From the NCBI GenBank assembly GCA_012845835.1, contig JABAKD010000008.1, forward strand, positions 1,819,558 to 1,883,557: a stretch of DNA of 64,000 nt, given 5' to 3'. Below the pieces are notes generated by a model that had not been told where the DNA came from, searched no databases, and saw only the letters and a list, made by a program, of their open reading frames with translations. The position numbers were made by a program, and so were the translations under genes. The DNA is from Undaria pinnatifida (lineage: Eukaryota; Sar; Phaeophyceae; Laminariales; Alariaceae). Shown here piece after piece: positions 1 through 11,200 of this stretch. How positions within the stretch are numbered: position 1 is the first letter of the stretch; each line of letters starts with the position of its first letter.

Positions 1-89
1 CTTGTGTTGCCCGCAAGGTTGGTTGTTACAATATCATACCCATCGCCAACAAACAAACCCGTGATTATCGCAGCCAAGAAGAATCGCGG

Positions 90-330
90 GGCGATTTTTT
101 TTTCTCTTTTCATCCCTTTTCCTCGTACTATCCTCGCGCTACTCTCGCGCTCCTTCCCAGTAGTAGCAACTCAAATCCGGGGTGGCGTAGCGAGCCCTCC
201 TCCTCCCTCCCCACTATACGATACGTGCCTTCATTTTTATCGCGAGAAGAATGCAGCATTTTCTTCGCTCGTCGGCTCGCGTCGAATTGCATACCCTTAC
301 TCATACGAGTCAGTGAATGGCGTAAATCAT
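90..330 (+). repeat. Interspersed repeat family F, copy 1
   Basis: Shares the order CCCCACTA-CGATAC, CTTCATTTT-ATCG-GAGAAGA and CGCGTCGAA-TG with 46130-46290 (plus) and, inverted, with 52105-52260 and 60675-60860. Confidence 0.6.
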
Positions 331-455
331 CTCCAGTTTACCGGTGGTGGTGCTCTCTAAACGGTAACTCCATGATGTCCATGTGCAGTACGTGTCTACA
401 GCTAGCTCAAGAAGCAAAATAATAATTCTACCCTTTGCGTATTTGGTTTTGGTAC

Positions 456-760
456 AAGAAAACGTGCCCGCGGTTCAAAAAGCAATACCGCTGATTTTTG
501 AATCACTTCATACGCAAGCAAACGTTTTTGATACAGTAAGAAGATGTGTACTTGGCATATACTGGTGTGACCTCAAGAAAACGTGTCCTGCTGCTCAAAA
601 AGCAATACTCTGTGGGCAAAGGATTTTGGTTTTTGGTACAACACAAAGAGACATGTTGCCCGGTTCACATGACAGAAACTGAACTGCTGTGCGCACGCGA
701 AAAAAAAAAAAATCAAGAAAATGTGTATGTTTACGTTCAAAAAGCAATAATACTGCAATC
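456..760 (+). repeat. Degenerate tandem repeat, three units
   Basis: Units begin near 456, 575 and 713, each with CAAGAAAA(C/T)GTG followed by TCAAAAAGCAATA. Confidence 0.6.
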
Positions 761-1302
761 ACATGATTTGGCGAAAGAGGGCATACATACGTCGATCAAA
801 ATGACGCTCTTTGATCGAATAAGTGATCCTTGAGTGTTATTCCCGCCAAAACACCGAGAAACACGAACCAATGAGCACAACGAACAGCAGCAGCACGGCC
901 CAACACATGAAAGCAGAAAAGCGAATCGCTACCTGCGTGAGATTCGTCTGCTGAATACCAAGCACCTGGTAACAACGACGAAAGAGAACCGCAGCGCAGG
1001 AGATTAGTGCGCAATCGTACCCATTGCGGTATCCCTCGAAAACTCAAACTTAAACGTTGTTCTCGTCACGATGCCCAGGTAGGTCCAACCAAAAGGAACG
1101 TATCATGCACAAGATAATACTGTGTTTAATGTATCTTGCAGCCGAGGTTATTTGGTCGCGAAAATAAACAATTCGCTTCGCCCCTAGCGCAAAACGCCAA
1201 TAAATTGATTAAAAACCTATTACAAAAATGTAATAGTAATGTTATCCACCTTACACGCTGCCCACGCCCCCACGCCCCCACGCGCAAAAACAAGTACCAA
1301 TC

Positions 1303-2205
1303 TCACGGCCCGCTACCTCGTCTTTTACCACCTCTACTACCACCACCACCGCCGCCACCACCACGCCCAGCCCGTCGATTGGTGCCGTTCCCAGCAACAC
1401 GACGATCTGTACGCCCGCCATCTCGTCGCCGCGATCGGTCAACACTACCACTGCCGTCTCCCCTTCCCAAAACGCCCAGGGTGCGTCGGACGCGCATCCT
1501 CAACGTCAGCGCTTCGTTCCTACCTCGCCTTCCTCCCGGCCGCAACTCTATCTGGGCGTGAGCCGATCCCACCGCCGGCGAGGCATCCTCGCCGTCGGTA
1601 ATCCCCCCTTCTATTGCGCCGCTTTGCCTACCGACAGAACCGTCACCAGTTTTGTTCAACTTCTCCCGCAATTCGATTGCTTTCTGAGAAAACTCTTCCA
1701 TGCGCCGCCGCTTCCGCTCGAGCGCGCTACGCCCCCCACCGTTAGCCTCGCGTTCCATTACCGAGTTTTTGTACCTCCAATCGCTAACCAGGAGCCACCC
1801 CAGCCCCAGCGACCGCTTCTTCCCACCGCTGCTCGCTTTCTCCCCCGCGGCAGCCACCGCCGCCGCCGCACACCCTTCTCCGTTAACGACGCCTTTCGAG
1901 AGCTCCGCACCACGCAAAAAATTCTTAGAAACTTCCGCACCGTCGTCTCCGCGTTCTCCCGCGACGACAATGTCTCCCGAAGGATCCAAGAACTGTCGGA
2001 TTGCCACCTCCCGCCTCCTTACCGTCAAACCCCGTGGAGACAAACGACTAGCCCCTAGTCGTCGCGGGCGCCTCCGTCGCTTTCGCTGATGCCAGTCGAA
2101 GCCGTCTTCTGAGGTCGGAAGTGGCATCAAAGATGGTACGTCCTGTTTCGTCGACTCCCGCACTGGTATCCCGGAGTTGACCATCGCTTTCAGGACGCCG
2201 TGGCC
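1303..2205 (-). CDS. PPR gene terminal exon 10
   Basis: The exon is 301 codons including the TGA at 1305-1303, with acceptor CCCCAG|GGC in phase. It completes the last PPR (GHGVLKAMVNSGIPV) and then runs into an Arg/Lys-rich tail with a charged, coiled-coil-like patch (ERKRRRMEEFSQKAIELREK). A GTAAGG near 2028 could be an internal donor, but the frame stays open through it. Confidence 0.75.
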   Translation of the reverse strand, partial: GHGVLKAMVNSGIPVRESTKQDVPSLMPLPTSEDGFDWHQRKRRRRPRRLGASRLSPRGLTVRRREVAIRQFLDPSGDIVVAGERGDDGAEVSKNFLRGAELSKGVVNGEGCAAAAVAAAGEKASSGGKKRSLGLGWLLVSDWRYKNSVMEREANGGGRSALERKRRRMEEFSQKAIELREKLNKTGDGSVGRQSGAIEGGITDGEDASPAVGSAHAQIELRPGGRRGRNEALTLRMRVRRTLGVLGRGDGSGSVDRSRRRDGGRTDRRVAGNGTNRRAGRGGGGGGGGSRGGKRRGSGP

Positions 2206-5200
2206 CTGGGGGGAATCGAGGGGGTGTAAACGGCGGCGGCGGCAATAAATTCGGCGAAACCTGAGATAACGCGGTGGAACCCGAACCGATACCAGATAAG
2301 CTTCAACGTACGAAGATAATCTGGAAAAGCGTGATCTTCCGACAAACTTTACCACTACAGCAGAACCAGCTCGATTATCAAGTTTCATATGGAAACAAAA
2401 ACGCTCCTGATGTTACAGGACAGAGTTGTAACGATTACCGCCGTGTCATATTACCACTGACTACTCGCGGTGGCTGCACGTAAAAGGGTGCGGACAGAGA
2501 TCCTAAGCCCCTCCCCACCGCCGGACGATCATAAACGACAGCGGCGGGAACGCTGGCGACGGCGTGGGGGGTGGCAGCGGCGGCGGCGGCGAGATCATGG
2601 GCGTATATCAGGCGTTGCGAACAGTGAGCTCGCCAATACAGAGGCGGTGCCAGCGCGGTAGAAACATATAGAATCGGCAGCTTGTACGAATGGCGGTAGG
2701 GTCGCTACTCGTGCTCTGGGTCAAAAACCCCATGCACGCGTCGGCTGTTTCCCCAGTGATCCTTCACCGTGGCCCGTCACTCTACTCCACGGCAATGAAG
2801 CAAAGACAGAAAAAAGGGAACCAGCCCAACAGGCGCACTACGGTATCATACAGGTGTACCATTTTTTTCCCAAAGTTTCTCTCCCTAGGAGCTTCATAAC
2901 CCCATCCAAAAACTTACTCTTGAGAGAAAAAAATACACAGCGATGAAAAATCCCATGGCCTAGATATATAACAAATGCTATTGTCATACAAAAACGGCTT
3001 TCCAACGATTTTGGGCAGTTCCTCGGCTGCGGAACTCCGCCGCCCGGAAAGATTTTCGCCAAAAAGAGTTACTGTACCTCTACCGTAGCATGACTTAACA
3101 CGTACCTCCTTCACCATCCCCGCCCTCCCTAACGCCTCCGCCGCCAGGCACCAGCACCGCCGATCCGGAGGCCCTCCGCTAACCTCCCCCGTCTCCCCGC
3201 CCGTCGACGGGGATGTGATATCCTGCGGTCGCTTCAGTTCCGCGGCTTGCTTCCTGATGACCTCAAGGGCTGTGTAGCCATCCTTCGCGCCCACGCATGC
3301 CTTCAGCACGCACTCGAAAACCTGCCACGAACGTTTGACCGGCCGGTCATATATGAGTTATGCAGTGTTTTTCGTGACCAATCAGACTTGCTGCTGCTGC
3401 TGCGGCACCGTGATTGGGTGGTTGGCTGGTCGCACAGATATGAGCGATCAAAGTATCCCGCGCAGTTCGCACATATCGTTTTCGACGGCACGTTTCACGA
3501 AATTCTCAATCTACCGACTAAAGTGTCTTCAAAATAGAAACAAAAAAGCAAGCCCTCCATTGGCGAATCGCAAGTTACGTTTACAGAATAAGGGTCCCTC
3601 TATAGTGCCGGTGTGTGCACTATAGAGGGAAATACCTGCCCTATAGCGGTAACCGGCACTACTCCGCATACTGCCACTACTGGTGGTACCCATCTGTACC
3701 AAGCGATTTCACAAGCACTATAGCGGGTAACCGGCACTACTCAATCGGTACTATAGAAGAACCTGTACCGCATACAGGTGCTGCGTAAACCGATAGCCCG
3801 GCAGTCACGTTCTTCACGAACCGCAAGATCCACGAGATCCACGCCTGCCTCCAAAAAGAAATGTTCCACGTCATTCATCACACAACGCCACCGAGCGTGT
3901 CGCGCCCAGTAAAGGCCCGCACTAACCCACCCCCGTGCCAAGCATCCCCTCTCACCCGGTAATTTACCGCCTCCACCCCTTCCCGGCCCACCACAAACCC
4001 CTCCTGGTAGGCTTCTATCGTTTTTTCCCACATCGAAGCCTGGGCGCACGCCTCCACCAAAGGTGGGTAGCAGTCCGAGCTTAGCAGCCTCTCCCCTTCT
4101 CCTTCCCCCTCCTCTATAACGCCATCGAGGCTTTCGACATCGACGACTCCCACTCGAAGAGCGCGCATGTCTTTCATGAGGCCTTCGATCACGTCCCAAC
4201 GACCCCACTTGGACGCGGCGCGCAGAGTGTAAAGGTAGCATTTCTGTTTTCAAAAGAGGCGAGAAAAGCGGGGATGGGGGTGAGGGGGTGGGGGGGGGAG
4301 GGGAGGGGGGGAGCGTAATCATTGCCGCACATGGCCGTAGTCATAATTAAAACCATAGGCCCTCGCATCCTACAATGGGAGGGGGGGGGGGGGGGGGGTA
4401 CTTATTTCATGCATAGCCGTAGACCCTGGCATACCTACAGTGCCGGGAAGGAGCACGTCGGGTTTCAACCGACCAGGCATACATCGGGTGCACCAAGCGC
4501 GAACTGCCGAGGCGTTTGGCGAGTCGCATGACGGGTGAGGTGCATCCTACTAAGAACCACTTGTGAGGCGGATTTCCGCACCTTGTGCGAACTTTCTTGC
4601 ATACGGATGATAGCGCAAATTAAGTTGTTTGTTTTCGATGGCGGGGGCGTGTTAATTGAATAACACCCTTGCGGGAAATGCTTGAGGGTGCGCGTGAGCG
4701 CTGGTTGTAGCGTCTGCACTGTTTATATGTAGTCGTGTAGGAAGAGCATGCAAGAAACGCAAAATGCTGCAGGGCCAAGCTGTCCAAAAGGTCGAAGTAC
4801 AGACGAGAGGATGGCGCTACACCGATCCGCCTGGAAAAAACGAAGGGTGCATCGAAGCACTACACGCAGGGTGCCGGTGCACGGGTGGACGGGACCCCGC
4901 CGTTTCGTCGACTTAGCAAAAGGTGGTCACAAGGCCGACCTTCTGAGCACCTTTGGGACATCAAATATCACAAAACGTGCGGATTTGCCCACGTTTTGTG
5001 ACGTTTGCGTTATTTAGGGCGCTCGAGAAGGTGCTCCCAAAGAAAGGTTGCCCTTTGGAGTTTGCGGGGGACGTTCGGTGGATTTCGCGCCATAGCATAG
5101 CTGGCTTTCCAAAAAGTGCGCTCGAAGAGTCCGCCCTTTGCCCACGTTCTACTGTGTCGACGAAACGAAGGGGCCCCGTCCATCCGTGTACACGCCGGTT

Positions 5201-8152
5201 CGGGGGAAAGGCGAAGCGGAAATAAGTGCTCACCTTGCTCGGCGTGTCCCCAGCCGAGCGCATTTGCTGCACCAGTCTTATCGCCACTTCGAACTGCCCC
5301 GCTTCCGACACCGCGCTCAGCACCTGCCACGGAACACAATTAACACCCGGGGGGGCAGAAAAAAAAAAAGCTTCATAGAAAACCCGTTAAGAAGGTCGGA
5401 GCAGACATCAGTTGTTGGTTTTTCGTATAGGGTCCGCCACAGCAAACTCGCCAATGTTTCGCGTTACCGACTATGCACGCTCGCGCGGCGTTGGGGGCGC
5501 GTTGGAAATAGGAATGCGCCGCTGTTGATACCGCTTGTGTGGATTACCGCCGCAAAGCATAGGTAGACGCGATAGCAGCGGTAGCAGCGGCGGAAGCGGT
5601 AGAGGGAACAGCGGCTACGACTACACACAGTAGTACGACAAACGATCGGACACGTAACCATCACCGAAACAAACAAACGAACAAACAAACAAACAAACAA
5701 ACAAACAAACAAACAAACAAACAAACAAACAAACAAACAAACAAACAAACAAAACAAACAAACAGACCCTTCGCGAGCATTCGCCATCGACAAACAGGGA
5801 AACCCCTTCCACCCTCAGGGAGGGCAGTAGGATTTTTAACCCTTCACGCGATTGGTTTCAATCGTTTCTGCGAGTCTTGTGCACTATATAACGCATGTGC
5901 CACAAGACGCGACAAAACGGTCAACATCAGCGAAAGTAATCGCGCCCTCAATAGGTGAATGCCAGGCGCACAACGCCGACGCGTCGCGGGGGAAAGCCGC
6001 CGGATAAAATGGACCAACCAACTCACCGCTTCGAGGGTCTTCATGTCCAGCTCGGCCGCCCTTGCTAATGCCGCCGGCGAAACCGCCACCTTGTCCGGCA
6101 CCTGCCCATCTGTGAAAGCTAAAACCAGGCACAAAGGCAAACCGAGAGAGACACGTCAGCGTAGGGCTAGCATGCCAGATTAATGTGGAGTCATTAAGCT
6201 TCAACACATCTAGAGATTCTGTCAATATCGGCCGAGCCTTGATAACCCTTGTGCGGTGGAGCAAAAAATAATGGAGCACCTGCGACAGCTTCGGCAAGCG
6301 TTTACGCTTGGATACCTTCAAGACGACGGTGGCATTGTTGAAGGTAACTATCGCATTAATAGTCAGGCATATGCTGCTGTAGGGGCGGAAGAGTCATCCC
6401 TCTATAGTGCGGTACGGATTCCACTTTTTGGGTTAACAAATGTTTCTGACCTTGTGCCTTTTGACCTCTACAGTGCGGTTGAGCTCCTCAAGCGTGGAAC
6501 TGTCGGTTAGAATGATAATTTCACGAGTACACTTGCTTCAGGACTGTTGTGGCGCACAGAAACGATGGTCAAGCTTGGCGAACGGATGTCTTCGAAGTGA
6601 TGTTTCGGGTGATGATGGATGATGATGATGGATGATGATGATGGATGATGGATGATGATATTGAGCTCCTCATGTTAGGAGCTCAGAAAATTCTTAGAAA
6701 CTCATGCTGCACCCCAAGCGCGGAATGGCTCAGAACCTAAGGTTTCCGAGGTTCCTTTCCTGAGGACCTCTATTCCTCGCCAAAAAAAAAACAAGAATAA
6801 AGATTTCGACAAAAAAAAGAAAGTGCGATGCTATGAAACATCCCATGGCCTAGGCACACAACGAACAATATTGTCACGTCAACACGTGCTCTAGAGAGTT
6901 AGCCTATTTGGGCAGCGCCTTTAGTCAGAAAAAAGCTCGGCCAAAAGAAAACCTACAAACCCCCATCGCAGCCAGCACACGCCGTCACGTCGTCAATGAC
7001 AAGTCATCAATAACAAGTAGCCCAGCAGGGCTATTGTTGGCGAATTTTTCAAGTGACGCTCGTGAAGCTCCTCATTGCTCGACGACTCCGACAATAGGAA
7101 CAACAAAAAGTGTTGTATATACCAGCCAGCACAACCTAACTCACCCAGTTTCTCCTTCGCCTCTATCGCGACCGTGGTCCGCCGCTCCACCATCAGGGAT
7201 AACGCGCGCTCCCACTGCCCTCCCTTCGCGCAAGCCTGCACTGCCAGCAAATACATCACCCCTGACAACAGGTAGCGAGCGTCGGGTCATCGGTTGGAGA
7301 AAAAGGGAAACGAGGAGGTGGAGGCAGGTTAGAAAAGAGGGAGGGGGGGGGGGGGGGGGGGGGGGGGGAAGCAAACTCACAAAAAAAAAAACACGTGCTG
7401 CGATAGAGGCGACACTTAATGACGACAGACAGTGTTTTCTGAATGACAGGGGCCCTTAAGAGCCCCAAAATCCCTCCCTATACAAATTTCAAGTAAAAAT
7501 TAAAAAAGGGTTTCCAGTTGGAAAGGCGTTAACCTAGAGTAGTAAAATCGTCGGAATGTACTTCTTGCATGTCAACATGATTTTTTTTTTGTATACCTAG
7601 GCCATGGGATTGTTCATCGGATTGCACTTTTACTTACTTTACCGTAAGTGGGGAGGAGTAATAGAAAAAAAACGGCAAACCTTTACCGTGGCATGTGTAA
7701 TGAAACGACGAGGGGTGTATGTCTAGAGGGGGTTGGACCGGCCAAGCAACCGTTTTTAGCTCCATCGGCGTTTCCGCCACACCCTAGAATATCATGACTT
7801 CAAAGTTGGAAGCGGCGTTCCTGAGCCAAACAGAGCATTTGTCAATCTCAGAAACGTTAGAATCCGACTTGATTTCGTCGATAAACCCCACACAAAATTA
7901 ACATCGTCACGCACGGGGGTGATACTCACCGGAAGGGCGGCGCTTAGCCACGCGCATATCCTCCATGAGCACCATCGCGCGGCGCCAGTCCCCGAACTCT
8001 TTGCAGAAAAGCAGCCCGGCGCGGTACCCTAGCGGGAGGAGGGGCGCACGCGCGTCCACGAGACGAGCCATGACCTGGTGTCACCGACAACCACAGACGG
8101 AGGGGGCGGTGGGAATACAAACGGGCGGACAGACCGACAGACAGACAGAATA

Positions 8153-8203
<51 letters not shown>

Positions 8204-8216
8204 AGACAGACAGACA

Positions 8217-8249
<33 letters not shown>

Positions 8250-11200
8250 ACAGGCAGACAGAAAACAGACAGACAGACAGACAGATAGACAGACAGACAG
8301 ACAGGCAGAGAGACAGAAATACTGACGAAAACGCGCGTGTTGCAGCAGAACGATATCGTTCAGGGGTCACTACGGCACATGCATGCGAGAGGCGAATGCC
8401 TCAAGCACGACGGTCAATATGCGTTCGACGTTACACGCCTGACGAGAGATTGGCGGGGTCTGATTGACGCCGGGCGAAGTGGGGCGAAGTGTTGAGCAGG
8501 ACCTCAGTCGTCACCGCTCTCGCTTGGTAGAACCCTGGTCAACGGCAATTTCTCCAACGCCAGAATTCAAACAAAGACGAAGTCCTCCCCCTCACCTCCT
8601 CCCGCACCCCCTCCTCGCCCTCACCGAGCTCACCGATTTGAACTGTTACGGCAGACGCACGCAGCCTTCACGGGAAGCACGCGAATGACAATCGTATGAT
8701 GGCCCACCCGTGCGCGAGGACAAAGAACATTACAAGCGAAACACGTACTAACGCACACAGGCACACTCGGAGAAGGAAATTGGAAATTGGATACCTGGAA
8801 GCCGTCGAAAGCTTTGCCTCTTTGTGCCAAACAATCCAGCAGGATGGTGTACGTGTACGCGGTTGGCTCCACGCCGGCCTGTTCCATGTCGTACACGATC
8901 TGGGGGCAACAGAAAACATCGCATGCGCACAAGGCTTAACCCTCTTAGAAAATTGCACCCGACAGCGAGAGGCCAGGTCCAGATAGTACCTGGTATGAAA
9001 TAGCACAGTTAAGAGAGGGGGAAAATCGGCTTCAACCAAAACATAAGAGTTGCTTGGAATTAGCGTGTCGACCGTAGTAAAGACAAGAGAAAACACTCAT
9101 CAGGACAGGTACTTTCGGCCTGACCCATACCGCCTTTACGACTGGAAACCCGTTTGGGGAGCAAAATTACTTGGAATTTGTATAAGAGGGGTTTTGGAGC
9201 TTCAAAGGGGTTGAGTCGAGGCACTCACTGTTGTGTACTATTTTGGGTAGTAGTTGAACGGTTCCCTTCAGACGCGCACACACGGTTCTTGGGACAAAGC
9301 ACTTGGAATTAGTGTACACAAGTTTCGCAGTTCTAAAGAGGTTAACGGGTACCAGTACATCGCAAAAAAAAAAAAAGTGCTTTTAGTAGCTCGTCAAAAA
9401 CCCCGTCCAGGATATAGTAGGGGCGGTAGCGGCGACGGCAGCAAAACCAAGACATAAAAAAAAGCCGTAATATCTCTCAAGTTCGCAGAACAAATGAGAT
9501 ACCTGGTATCAGTTTTATTCGCATACGACAAAATTAACCATTAGTAGTCATGGGCCCTACGGCCGTGCGTAGCTTGGTTTGGTCAGAAGCAGGGAGGAGA
9601 GAAAGGGTGTGCCCACCCTTCTTGCGTGCCCCTAGCTTCTCCTGCCTAGCTGCGGATGTATAGCAGAGGCACACGGGCGGACGGCACGACACTGCCCTCT
9701 GCCGATTGATAGGCCTAGGTAATGGGTCTGCTGCTGTGGTTTCTACCGCCACCCCCCCCCCTTCTTTCAAGGTGGGTGGAACGGACCGGCCACACGCATA
9801 AGGTGTTAGCCACATCGCATTGTATGTGCTTACAAGCTTCCTTTTCGGGGTGTGTTTGGCTTGAAATCCCGGGGGTGTCGCGAGTTCAAAAAGGGAAAAA
9901 AAACTCGCTAAATCTTGGGGGCGGGGAAGGGGGGGACAGTCACCGCGCAAGTAACCCGGCGAGTAACCCACCAGCGCGAACGACTTCATAGTTTTTCGTC
10001 TATTATTGTTGCAATGGAACGGCAGCGATTCAGAGATTCCTCGGAGCAAAGGGAATGCCAATGGTTTACTACCATTGGGGTCTCGGTCGTCCGAGCCTGC
10101 TCGCGGCAGAGCCCCGACCAGTTGACTGGGGGGGGCAAGTCTCGAATACAGGCAGTCCGATAGGAGACGATAAACAGCGGTCAAACCCGCGGCTCTCGTG
10201 CCTCGCCAGTGGAGCCCCCTTCCCACGTCGTGGAGAAAAATACTGTAATATAACACGGCAGTTTCGGAAGACCTACAATTAAGGCCTTTCTAAAACATTT
10301 TACTACTAATAGACAAAAAAACGGCCGTTTCAATATTTCCACATGTTCGTCGTTCGTATTTTTCGTCATATTGCTGTCACCTGGATCATGTTTTGGCGGG
10401 GAGAGAGGCTGCCCATCCCCGCCGCCTCGACGAGCCCGTTGTAGCTTTTCGCATCCGGAGACAGGCCCTCCCCCACCATCTTGCGGAAGAGTCGCCGCGC
10501 GCGGTACCACTCTCGCCGCTTCGCCAGGCCGTTCAGAGCACAGTTGTACGAACCGGTACTTGGCTCTATGCCCTCGCTCTTCATTTGCGCCAGCATCTGC
10601 TTGTTAATATGTCAGGTTTTAGTGTGGGAGAACGTGGTGGGATCGGGTATTGAAGGCTAACGTCTAGAAAACTATTTGTTGGGCAACATTGTTAGTCTAC
10701 GTTGTCCTCATATTGGGCCGTCCGTCAGGTGTGTATGAGAGAGGGGTGGCAGGCGCAAAAACTGAAACATTGTGGTGCATGAAGCTCCTCAAATCTCCTA
10801 CGAAATTATTTCTCACAACAAACCATGGATTGCTCTTGGTTAGGTCCCGGAAATATATTAAGCCCCTCCGCTTTTTCATGATTCCGCCTCTCGATGCTCA
10901 GGTGTTGTAGTCCACTACTGTAGACACGAGGTGGGGCAAACCCAACAAAGGGTAAACAAAACTGGTCTACAGAAACGAGAGCGACGGGAGGGAGCCGCTG
11001 CGCGACGCTTATGCTTCCCTTGGGGAGGAACGCTTTACTGACGACGGCGGCTGTGTCGGCACCCGTAGCACGCCGGTTAAAATAAAAGTATCGCCGACAG
11101 CTCCTGTTCGGCAATACCGTTGCTGCTGCTATTGCTGCTGCTACTGCTCCTGCTACAGCTCCTGCTACTGCTACATGCTGGAAGACTAGACTATACATGC

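Larger units (their letters stand above)
1..1302. other. Flank downstream of PPR gene, no gene recognised
   Basis: No exon with a recognisable product is seen on either strand. The region holds one copy of an interspersed repeat (90-330) and a degenerate tandem repeat (456-760). Confidence 0.6.
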